This document shows, in pieces, positions 1 through 4,698 of a DNA stretch of 5,553 nt. Below the pieces are notes generated by a model. It saw only the letters and a program-made list of their open reading frames with translations. It made no database searches and was not told the DNA's origin. How positions within the stretch are numbered: position 1 is the stretch's first letter; the number at the start of each line of letters is the position of its first letter. The translations under genes were made by a program, and so were the position numbers. Where the stretch lies: positions 1 through 5,553 of the forward strand of contig JAQICP010000569.1 of NCBI GenBank assembly GCA_027858555.1. Direction: 5' to 3'. This DNA comes from Vallitaleaceae bacterium (GTDB taxonomy: Bacteria > Bacillota > Clostridia > Lachnospirales > Vallitaleaceae).

Positions 1-1
1 A

Positions 2-367
2 TATGGTAAAGGTGATAAGGAACGAAGAGTCTACTTTGATGCAAAATCTAAACTTCATATAAAGGATTACCTAAAAGACCGTAATGATCATAATCCAGCA
101 CTATTTGTTTCTTTAAATAAACCATACCGAAGGCTTAAAATCAATGGAGTAGAAATAAGACTCCGAGAGCTAGGAAGAACACTTGGGATTGACAAAATAT
201 ATCCACATAAGTTCAGAAGAACGATGGCGACAAGAGCAATTGATAAAGGCATGCCAATTGAGCAAGTGCAACAATTACTAGGTCATCAGCAGATAGATAC
301 AACTATGAGATATGCTATGGTTAACCAGACAAATGTTAAGAATTCACATAAGAAGTATATTGGGTGA
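2..367 (+). CDS. Tyrosine recombinase/integrase, C-terminal catalytic part (5' end outside window)
   Basis: The open frame enters from the left edge and gives 121 residues before TGA. It is the C-terminal half of a tyrosine recombinase, which cuts and rejoins DNA through a 3'-phosphotyrosine link. Visible catalytic elements, numbered within the fragment, are GKGDKER with the beta-hairpin lysine at K6, the HxxR box PHKFRRT (H69, R72), LLGH with H95, and MRY with nucleophile Y104. H95 and Y104 are nine residues apart, as in XerC/XerD. The first catalytic arginine and the N-terminal DNA-binding domain lie off the window. The tail after Tyr is short (17 residues). Nothing in this part looks broken. 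The family includes chromosome-dimer resolvases, phage and ICE integrases and transposon recombinases. The repeats just downstream favour a mobile-element enzyme, but that is inference. Confidence 0.93.
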   Translation, partial: YGKGDKERRVYFDAKSKLHIKDYLKDRNDHNPALFVSLNKPYRRLKINGVEIRLRELGRTLGIDKIYPHKFRRTMATRAIDKGMPIEQVQQLLGHQQIDTTMRYAMVNQTNVKNSHKKYIG

Positions 368-439
368 TGAAGTTTTTAATTATTGAGGGGAGAAACGATA
401 CAAACCTTTATAATAAATAATTGAATAGTATTACGAGTT

Positions 440-465
440 AAGAGCAGAGATTTCTGCTCTTTTTT
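440..465 (+). terminator. Intrinsic terminator of the recombinase gene
   Basis: A perfect 8-bp stem (441-448 with 453-460, AGAGCAGA/TCTGCTCT) has a four-base loop and can be extended by one A-T pair at 440/461. It runs directly into a T tract ending at 465. It lies 73 bp after the recombinase stop, with no gene in between, and reads on the plus strand. Confidence 0.9.
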
Positions 466-480
466 GAAAGTTGTAGTGAG

Positions 481-555
481 ATACCATTAATAACAATTTA
501 TTCTGCATATTATTAGTAGTAAAGATGCAGAATAAATTTTTGGTATGCAGAATAA
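481..555. repeat. Inverted repeat plus direct repeat: possible recombinase site or element end
   Basis: A perfect 14-bp inverted repeat has arms at 495-508 (AATTTATTCTGCAT) and 525-538, separated by 16 bp. Its 11-bp core ATGCAGAATAA occurs again in direct orientation at 545-555, exactly 20 bp after the copy at 525-535. An outer 6-bp pair, ATACCA at 481-486 and TGGTAT at 541-546, is also inverted. The cluster sits behind the recombinase terminator and is not followed by a T tract, so it is not an ordinary terminator. Tyrosine recombinases bind short inverted arms, but their usual core spacer is 6-8 bp. This is therefore more likely an accessory or terminal binding region than a simple crossover core. 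The link to the recombinase is inference. Confidence 0.6.
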
Positions 556-647
556 CTGTCTTTAACCTTCAGTCGACATATTTTGTTGTTGGAAACATGT
601 TTTAAATAATGCGAATATCCCTACAAACTAAAGTTAGGGTTAAATGT

Positions 648-690
648 AACCACCCAGGTTCTATGTGAGCTTGAGTGGTTTTCTTTAAGT
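648..690 (+). terminator. Long stem-loop, terminator-like
   Basis: Bases 648-661 pair with 667-680 in a 14-position stem. It has one C/A mismatch and two G-T pairs, closes over a five-base loop, and is followed by TTTTCTTT. The six outer pairs (AACCAC/GTGGTT) are perfect. It lies about 280 bp after the recombinase stop with no gene directly upstream. It may be a terminator for a lost gene, a read-through stop, or a structured element end. The tail is interrupted, so termination is only probable. Confidence 0.5.
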
Positions 691-977
691 TTTTTAATCA
701 TGATCCTGTGAAGGCACTGTTTAGATTTATCGGGATGATTGAATTAAGTTTCTGCCGAGTAAAAGGGCTTATTTATTAAGATAATTGTGTATGAAGTAAG
801 ATTGAAAACTTGAAATTATTTTTGATGTTATAAGTGTTTTGAGATGTGTTGTATTCATAAAACTTCAAGCAGTATATTTGTGTTGAGATTAGATATTTGT
901 TGTAGAAGCACAAAGACGGTGATAATATCATCTACTAGCTCTTATAAAACTTTTCCATTAATTAGTAATAAGTGGCC

Positions 978-1781
978 TTATAGACTTTTTCTATATTCAG
1001 TAGGCGTCAAGTTATAATGAGCTTTAAAATGTTTGTGGAACCCAGAGCTACTCATAAAACCACAAGTGTAAGCAATCTCTGTCATGGACATCTGTGTACT
1101 TAACAGCTCTTTTGTAACTTCTAAACGGTAGTTTGTTAGATATTTTTTTGGAGAAAGACCAAGCTCATCTATAAAAAGACGATAAAGATAAGTTCTCTCT
1201 AAGTTAACAGCTTTTGCAATATCGATTACTTTTATGTTATAGCTATAGTTGGATTCGATGAATTCTTTAGCATTTTTAATAACGGTCTTATTCATCTTAG
1301 ATGATGGTTTAATACCTTCTGACATAGCCGAAAAGAGTTCAAATATCTTTGAAAGTTGGCTTAAATAATGTGTGCTCGGTGTTAAAGCGCAATCTACAAT
1401 ATTATTTAGAAGGCTAGTTATTTGACTAGGACTCTTAGAGTGGTAGATAAGTTGTTGAGCATTAAGGCCGCATTGTACTAATAGTTTCAATACATCTGGA
1501 CCTTCAAGAGCTATCCAACAATAAGACCAAGGTAGATCATAATCAGCTCGATAGTATGTGACATCTCCAGGCATAATTAAAAAAGCATCACCTTCAGATA
1601 GTGTATATCGCTGACCATTAACATGATAATAACCACAGCCTTCATATATGAAATGAAGCAGGTAATGCACACGCCTAGCAGGTCCGAAAGAATGACCATT
1701 TTGACAGACTTCTCTTCCGCAGAATGCAAGATTTAGGCCATATTTAGTTTGTTCGTGATAAAAATTTTGCTCTAGATTCAT
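978..1781 (-). CDS. AraC-family transcriptional regulator with N-terminal cupin sensor
   Basis: This 267-residue protein has the usual two-part AraC plan. Residues about 30-95 form a cupin sugar-sensing domain, with GHSFGPARRVHYLLHF and then a GDAFLIMPGDV turn at 64-74. Residues about 165-267 hold the double helix-turn-helix: the first at about 184-205, the second at about 232-253 with GFMSSSGFHKHF, ending in the family signature LTPTEYR (258-263). It diverges from melA, the arrangement of known alpha-galactoside activators such as MelR and MsmR/RafR, so it is probably the melA activator responding to melibiose- or raffinose-type sugars. The GHSFGPA region is typical of this regulator type from its N-terminus, which supports the first ATG (1781). 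That ATG lies only 5 bp from a perfect -10 box and has no good Shine-Dalgarno sequence. The ligand is inferred from the neighbour; the family call is firm. Confidence 0.92.
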   Translation of the reverse strand: MNLEQNFYHEQTKYGLNLAFCGREVCQNGHSFGPARRVHYLLHFIYEGCGYYHVNGQRYTLSEGDAFLIMPGDVTYYRADYDLPWSYCWIALEGPDVLKLLVQCGLNAQQLIYHSKSPSQITSLLNNIVDCALTPSTHYLSQLSKIFELFSAMSEGIKPSSKMNKTVIKNAKEFIESNYSYNIKVIDIAKAVNLERTYLYRLFIDELGLSPKKYLTNYRLEVTKELLSTQMSMTEIAYTCGFMSSSGFHKHFKAHYNLTPTEYRKSL

Positions 1782-1786
1782 AACTC

Positions 1787-1815
1787 ATTATAACAATAAA
1801 ACAACAAATTGACAA
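1787..1815 (-). promoter_or_regulatory. Promoter of the AraC-type regulator gene
   Basis: On the minus strand, a -35 box TTGTCA (1815-1810, five of six consensus bases) is followed by a 17-bp spacer and a perfect TATAAT -10 box (1792-1787). The annotated ATG begins only 5 bp past the -10 box, so transcription should start at or within one base of the A of the ATG. The message would be leaderless. The -35 box overlaps one of the two putative operator repeats, which suggests autorepression. Confidence 0.75.
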
Positions 1816-1833
1816 TGTTTGACAACAAATTGA
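1801..1833. promoter_or_regulatory. Putative AraC-family operator: two identical 12-bp direct repeats 21 bp apart
   Basis: ACAACAAATTGA occurs at 1801-1812 and again at 1822-1833, a perfect direct repeat with a 21-bp start-to-start offset, equal to two helical turns. AraC-type proteins carry two HTH motifs per monomer and commonly bind as dimers to direct half-sites spaced this way, as at the araI1-I2 sites. The left copy covers the regulator's own -35 box. The right copy ends one base before the expected -35 position of the melA promoter, the classic place for an activator. The repeat is seen directly; the binding partner is inferred. Confidence 0.7.
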
Positions 1834-1857
1834 ATAGTACAATAATTGGATACCGTC

Positions 1858-1886
1858 TATGATATAGATAACAAAACTTTTGGAGG
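1858..1886 (+). promoter_or_regulatory. Probable melA promoter -10 box and ribosome binding site
   Basis: TATGAT at 1858-1863 matches five of six -10 bases. The -35 position 17 bp upstream (1835-1840, TAGTAC) is poor, as expected for an activator-dependent promoter, and abuts the right operator repeat. A start near 1870 would give a leader of about 23 bases carrying GGAGG at 1882-1886, six bases before the ATG at 1893. The ribosome binding site is certain; the -10 choice is a reasoned guess. Confidence 0.55.
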
Positions 1887-1892
1887 TAGACA

Positions 1893-3230
1893 ATGATTAA
1901 AATAACTTTTTTGGGTGCTGGGAGTACTATATTTGCTAAGAATGTCCTTGGTGACTGCATGTGTTCTGATGTGTTAAGAGATAGTGAAATATGTTTGTAT
2001 GATATTGATCAAGACCGATTAGAAGAATCATACAATTTAATTAGTGCCATTAATAACAACATTAATAGTGGCAAAGCAGTAATTAAAAAATATCATAATA
2101 TTGAAAATAGAAAAGAAGCCCTAAGAGATGCAGACTTTGTAGTGAATGCTATTCAAGTAGGTGGTTATGAGCCCTGTACAGTAACGGATTTTGAGATACC
2201 TAAGAAATTCGGATTAAGGCAAACAATCGGAGATACCCTTGGTATAGGTGGTATTATGAGAGCTTTAAGAACAATCCCGATTATGAAGGAATTTGCAGAT
2301 GATATTGAAGAAGTATGTCCAGAAGCATGGCTGCTTAATTATACAAATCCAATGGGGATTCTAACTGGTTATATGCTAAGGCATACAAAAGTGAAGACGG
2401 TAGGGCTATGCCACAGTGTTCAAACGTGTAGTGAAGACTTATTAAAAGGTCTTGATATGGCTGACAAGTTAGAAGGTAGAAAAGAACTGATTGCTGGTAT
2501 CAACCATATGGGATGGCTCTTGGAGATAAGAGATCAAAAAGGCAATGACTTATATCCTGAAATAAGAAAAAGAGCAGCAAAGAAAAATGCCAATGAAAAA
2601 CACGATGATATGGTACGTTATGATTATATTGATAAATTTGGTTTCTATTGTACAGAATCAAGCGAACACAATGCAGAATATAATCCATATTACATTAAAT
2701 CAAATTACCCACACTTGATCCATGATTTTAACATTCCACTTGATGAATATCCTAGAAGGTGTGTTAAGCAAATAGAAGAATGGACAATACAAAAAGAGAA
2801 AATCATGGCTGATGGTAATATTGGTCACAAAAGGTCACAGGAATATGCATCACGTATCATGGAAGCAATTATTAAGAATGAACCTTATGAGATTGGTGGC
2901 AATGTGATTAACAATGGCTTAATTAGTAACTTACCAGATAATGCCTGTGTTGAAGTGCCTTGCTTAGTGAATGGTACTGGTATTCATCCATGTTATGTGG
3001 GTTCACTACCTACCCAACTAGCTGCGCTGAATATGTCTAATGTGAACGTTCAGTTGTTGACAATTGAAGCAGTAGCCACTATGGATAAACAAAAAATATA
3101 CCAAGCAGCCATGCTAGATCCACACACGTCGGCCGAATTATCGTTAGATGATATTATCAAGATGTGTGATGAAATGATAGAGGCACATGGTGATTATATG
3201 GCTATGTATAATTTGAATTACAGGTCATAA
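1893..3230 (+). CDS. melA: Alpha-galactosidase, glycoside hydrolase family 4 (NAD+/Mn2+-dependent)
   Basis: The 445-residue protein, full length for the family, resembles E. coli MelA from end to end. GH4 enzymes cleave glycosides in the cytoplasm by a redox-elimination route using tightly bound NAD+ and Mn2+. The N-terminal Rossmann fold shows GAGSTIF with glycines at 8 and 10. VGGYEPCTVTDFE (89-101) and DTLGIGGIMRALRTIP (114-129) are MelA-like blocks. NYTNP (149-153) lies by the sugar site. The metal-ligand region GLCHSV (171-176) provides C173, and GINHM (202-206) provides H205. The four-residue signature CHSV marks alpha-galactosidases; phospho-glycosidases in the family carry CDMP or CNVP. 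The likely substrates are unphosphorylated melibiose and raffinose-type sugars, so uptake by an ABC or symport system rather than a PTS is expected, and none is present intact here. A strong ribosome binding site precedes the ATG. No signal peptide or damage is visible, and no good terminator follows directly. Confidence 0.96.
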   Translation: MIKITFLGAGSTIFAKNVLGDCMCSDVLRDSEICLYDIDQDRLEESYNLISAINNNINSGKAVIKKYHNIENRKEALRDADFVVNAIQVGGYEPCTVTDFEIPKKFGLRQTIGDTLGIGGIMRALRTIPIMKEFADDIEEVCPEAWLLNYTNPMGILTGYMLRHTKVKTVGLCHSVQTCSEDLLKGLDMADKLEGRKELIAGINHMGWLLEIRDQKGNDLYPEIRKRAAKKNANEKHDDMVRYDYIDKFGFYCTESSEHNAEYNPYYIKSNYPHLIHDFNIPLDEYPRRCVKQIEEWTIQKEKIMADGNIGHKRSQEYASRIMEAIIKNEPYEIGGNVINNGLISNLPDNACVEVPCLVNGTGIHPCYVGSLPTQLAALNMSNVNVQLLTIEAVATMDKQKIYQAAMLDPHTSAELSLDDIIKMCDEMIEAHGDYMAMYNLNYRS

Positions 3231-3495
3231 AGCATATCCCTGATCCAGAGTTAATTGGTCGTAAAAACAATACTATACCTACACAAATGGGTCCTGGTTT
3301 TATAATGGTGTATATAAACTTTCAGGAAACACAATATCCAAAGGCGATAATTTTTTATAGCGGGCTTTGCTATTATTACAAGTTGTATATTTCTAATTAT
3401 TCAGATTGTTTTTTTGATGCATTATGCAAAACGAACAGTTTAGCCTGCATGTCATAATTTTGTTTATAGTGTATTGGATGAGTAGCATCTGCAGT

Positions 3496-3574
3496 CTTGG
3501 AGGCGAGGCTATGAAAAGCTAAAGTTGGTGCTCAAAAATCATTAGATGAAATACAAGAGTATTTAGATTTGTAG
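3496..3574 (+). pseudogene. C-terminal scrap of a protein, possibly a sugar ABC solute-binding protein
   Basis: Two frames join across an A run near 3514-3517. The upstream frame reads LGGEAMK, and the other continues AKVGAQKSLDEIQEYLDL to a TAG at 3572-3574. A single-base indel would link them into one helical, charged tail ending in the acidic, amphipathic style of extracellular sugar-binding proteins. That identity is a guess from style and from the sugar-gene setting; no diagnostic motif survives. An RBS-like AGGGGCG overlaps the stop and is followed by the next short frame, as in an operon. Confidence 0.3.
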
Positions 3575-3586
3575 GGGCGATAATGT

Positions 3587-3661
3587 ATGTATTATAAACT
3601 GCAAGTTGTTGATTCAAAGCATGAGCCCAGTGGGACTTGTGCTTTTTCTGATGCTAACTAG
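3587..3661 (+). pseudogene. Short 24-codon frame, probable 5' remnant of a lost gene
   Basis: ATG at 3587 (or ATG at 3583, which reads only four codons) follows AGGGGCG at 3573-3579. The frame begins MYYKLQVVDSKHEP and stops at TAG 3659-3661. The start, the ribosome binding site and the 12-bp gap from the preceding stop look like an operon junction, but 24 residues match no family I know. The hairpin at 3616-3645 lies inside it, so the frame may instead be a chance opening over a terminator. Confidence 0.25.
3616..3647 (+). terminator. Intrinsic terminator-like hairpin
   Basis: Bases 3616-3628 pair with 3633-3645, with one C/A mismatch and two G-T pairs, over a four-base loop. TTTTT spans 3643-3647, overlapping the last stem pairs. 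It reads on the plus strand and lies after the scrap that ends at 3574. It could end transcripts from melA or from the former operon. Confidence 0.55.
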
Positions 3662-3676
3662 CAAATTTGAATTAGT

Positions 3677-3742
3677 TGGGAGATTGTGATGCTTGCGCAC
3701 TCCACTCATGTGGAGACGATATTTATCCTGAAACGTATATAG
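3677..3742 (+). pseudogene. Tail fragment resembling the C-terminus of an RlmD-type 23S rRNA methyltransferase
   Basis: After two in-frame stops, the frame reads WEIVMLAHSTHVETIFILKR and closes at TAG 3740-3742. The THVET stretch followed by hydrophobic residues recalls the end of RlmD/RumA uracil-5-methyltransferases, which typically finish with HVETVVLL or a close variant. Only about 20 residues remain, with no start or catalytic part, so this is at most a leftover 3' end. Chance resemblance is possible. Confidence 0.3.
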
Positions 3743-3800
3743 AATAAGGGTTTGAAGGTGTTGCCTATTTGATAGGTTGTAACATCTGCAGTCATTTTTG

Positions 3801-3831
3801 TAGAGATTAACAAGCTAATCTCTATTTTTTT
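3801..3831 (+). terminator. Intrinsic terminator
   Basis: A perfect 9-bp stem (3801-3809 with 3816-3824, TAGAGATTA/TAATCTCTA) closes a six-base loop and is followed at once by seven T residues (3825-3831). It follows the methyltransferase-like tail by about 60 bp and precedes the transposase remnant, so it probably ended the gene whose tail is at 3677-3742. Confidence 0.85.
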
Positions 3832-3852
3832 GTCTTTGTTTATGTAGATTAG

Positions 3853-4095
3853 AGGGGTGATCTATTCACTGCTAAAACCACGGATTATAATATGATCCAA
3901 TCATATAGTAAAAAAGGATGTCCATATGATAATGCTAGAATAGAATCATTTCATGGAATTCTTAAAAGAGAAGAAGTAAACTTAAGAACTTATCAAGATT
4001 ATTACACAGCGAAGAAGGCGTTATTTGATTTTATTGAAGGCTGGTATAATCGAAACCGATTACATGGAAGCTTTGGGTATAAAATACCACAATAA
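3853..4095 (+). pseudogene. IS3-family transposase (OrfB, DDE integrase domain), 5'-truncated
   Basis: About 80 residues of the C-terminal rve/DDE domain of an IS3-family OrfB are readable. Starting at 3853, RGDLFT stands where intact proteins have HSDRGSQYT. YNMIQSYSKKGCPYDNARIE follows, then SFHGILKRE, and near the end WYNRNRLHGSFGYKIPQ, matching the usual WYN..R.H..LGY.TP motif. The glutamate in NARIESF is the third catalytic acid of the DDE triad. The first two aspartates and the whole OrfA helix-turn-helix are gone. A TAG interrupts the frame at 3850. The TAA at 4093 falls early, because the codons after it continue VENECKS as a normal tail would, so it is probably a nonsense change. The ATG at 3892 is an internal methionine, not a real start. 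The product cannot transpose anything. Confidence 0.88.
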
Positions 4096-4220
4096 GTTGA
4101 AAATGAATGTAAGAGCAATCAAAAAAGTAACCATGAAATCATCATTGATAGTGAGTGAGACCAATGAGATTTACAACATTTAGTCTTGCTTTTTGTGTCC
4201 GAGTTATTTGCATAACATCA
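3853..4220 (+). mobile_element. Remnant of an IS3-family (IS150-like) insertion sequence
   Basis: The piece holds the last fifth or so of an IS3-type element: the transposase tail and about 125 bp of 3' flank. TTTTTGTGTCC at 4190-4200, continuing to TCA at 4220, resembles the right terminal repeat of IS150-group elements, which typically begins TTTTTGTGTCCA. That comparison is from memory. No left terminal repeat or target duplication is visible, so the left side was lost by deletion. ROK-family coding sequence resumes within a few bases of 4220, suggesting insertion into or next to that gene. Confidence 0.6.
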
Positions 4221-4221
4221 A

Positions 4222-4595
4222 GGACTTGTTGATTTGGTATCTCGTAAAATAATACCCTCAATAATTATTGAAACGGTAGATGGATTAAAGAATGATGCGC
4301 TTAATAGGATTATCAATGCAATTAAAGATATTCAAGAGCGAGAAGCTGTTTTTGAGTAAGATATTGATAAGATAGGCATAGGTATCCTAGGTCCAGTATA
4401 CGAGGGGAGATATGTATTATCAGTAATGGGGTTTCATTGGGATGATTACTTTGATCTTAAAAAAGAAATGCAGCGGTTTTTTTCTTGTGATATCTATATT
4501 AATAATGATGTTAATGTTATTGGGGATGGTGAATCTATGGTAAGGATTGTATAAGAACCATAGTAACTATAGCTATTGGAATCGAGTACGGTTGA
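4222..4595 (+). pseudogene. ROK-family sugar kinase or repressor, broken fragment
   Basis: The frame reads GLVDLVSRKIIPSIIIETVD, runs to an in-frame TAA at 4357-4359, then resumes with DIDKIGIGILGPVYEG, the family IGIGxPGPVD block. It goes on through FHWDDYFDLKKEM to INNDVNVIGDGES, the ROK NDVNxxxxGE block. After TAA at 4552 a frame change restores IVTIAIGIEYG (4560-4592), the counterpart of the family's ITIGTGIG stretch, then TGA. The N-terminal part, including any DxGGT phosphate loop or HTH, is missing at the IS side. The zinc/HxGH region and C-terminus are missing where the deoR control region begins. ROK proteins are either sugar kinases or NagC/XylR-type repressors; with both ends gone, I cannot tell which. 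It is certainly non-functional. Confidence 0.85.
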
Positions 4596-4600
4596 TAGAA

Positions 4601-4660
4601 TGACTGAAAATGACAGCAAATGACTTGTTATGACGTTAAATGAAAGAAAATGGTTGAAAA
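4601..4660 (+). repeat. Six-unit array with exact 10-bp period upstream of deoR-type gene
   Basis: Starting at 4601, a unit of the form TGACnnnnAA recurs every 10 bp. TGAC stands at 4601, 4611, 4621 and 4631, followed by variants TGAA at 4641 and TGGT at 4651. Most units end in a run of three or four A. The array ends over the -35 box (4654-4659) of the promoter that follows. Helically phased direct repeats at this position suit cooperative binding by the DeoR-family product, or intrinsic bending by phased A-tracts. The period is seen directly; the function is inferred. Confidence 0.65.
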
Positions 4661-4682
4661 TCTGTTTGGTGAATGTTATAAT
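4654..4682 (+). promoter_or_regulatory. Promoter of the DeoR-type regulator gene
   Basis: TTGAAA (4654-4659) is followed by a 17-bp spacer and a perfect TATAAT (4677-4682), preceded by TG at 4674-4675 (extended -10). Transcription should start around 4688-4690, inside the AGGGG (4687-4691) that serves the ATG at 4699. The leader would be about 10 bases with at most a partial ribosome binding site. The promoter also rules out the upstream in-frame ATG at 4630 as the translation start, because it lies before the -35 box. Confidence 0.8.
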
Positions 4683-4698
4683 CTACAGGGGTGATAAA

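Larger units (their letters stand above)
468..977. other. Gene-poor spacer between recombinase and araC-type gene
   Basis: I find no reading frame here with a ribosome binding site or a recognisable protein family. Apart from the repeat cluster at 481-555 and the hairpin at 648-680, it holds a 10-bp palindrome AAACATGTTT at 593-602. There is also a short open stretch ending in TAA near 780 that matches nothing I know. No clear terminator is visible for the minus-strand gene that ends at 978. The segment is probably the outer flank of an inserted element. Confidence 0.6.
3231..3852 (+). other. Degenerate intergenic region with gene scraps
   Basis: This 620-bp stretch has no intact gene. It contains short plus-strand protein-like tails and starts in broken frames (separate entries at 3496-3574, 3587-3661 and 3677-3742) and two terminator hairpins. 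An 81-codon stop-free frame (3212-3457) overlaps the end of melA, begins FELQVIKHIPDPELIGRKNN and has no ribosome binding site; I recognise no family in it. The 11-bp sequence CATCTGCAGTC occurs twice, at 3486-3496 and 3783-3793. A six-pair hairpin with a four-base loop lies at 3700-3715. The pattern suggests successive deletions and insertions rather than a designed control region. Confidence 0.6.

Noticed and set aside
1778..1960. 60-codon minus-strand open frame across the araC-melA control region
   Set aside because: It overlaps the promoter region and the start of melA in antisense, has no family resemblance and is best explained as a shadow.
2670..2679. ATGCAGAATA inside melA matching the core of the 481-555 repeat
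   Set aside because: It encodes conserved MelA residues (HNAEY region) and is explained by coding sequence; it is an isolated single copy.
2500..2688. 62-codon minus-strand open frame inside melA
   Set aside because: It is antisense to a well-conserved coding region and has no recognisable domain.
3357..3373. Five-pair hairpin ATAGC/GCTAT after melA considered as its terminator
   Set aside because: The stem is short, and the T run lies before it rather than after it on the plus strand; no T run follows it on the minus strand either.
3287..3457. 56-codon plus-strand frame from ATG 3287
   Set aside because: It has no ribosome binding site and no recognisable family; its composition is rich in Tyr, Cys and Phe, as in translated AT-rich spacer.
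3486..3793. CATCTGCAGTC repeated at 3486-3496 and 3783-3793, considered as a target duplication or element border
   Set aside because: The repeat is only 11 bp around a common PstI-like palindrome and does not coincide with the IS ends; chance cannot be excluded.
4630..4698. In-frame N-terminal extension of the DeoR-type protein from ATG 4630
   Set aside because: The 23 extra residues precede the normal family N-terminus, and the codons lie over the 10-bp array and the promoter. The ATG at 4699 has its own ribosome binding site.
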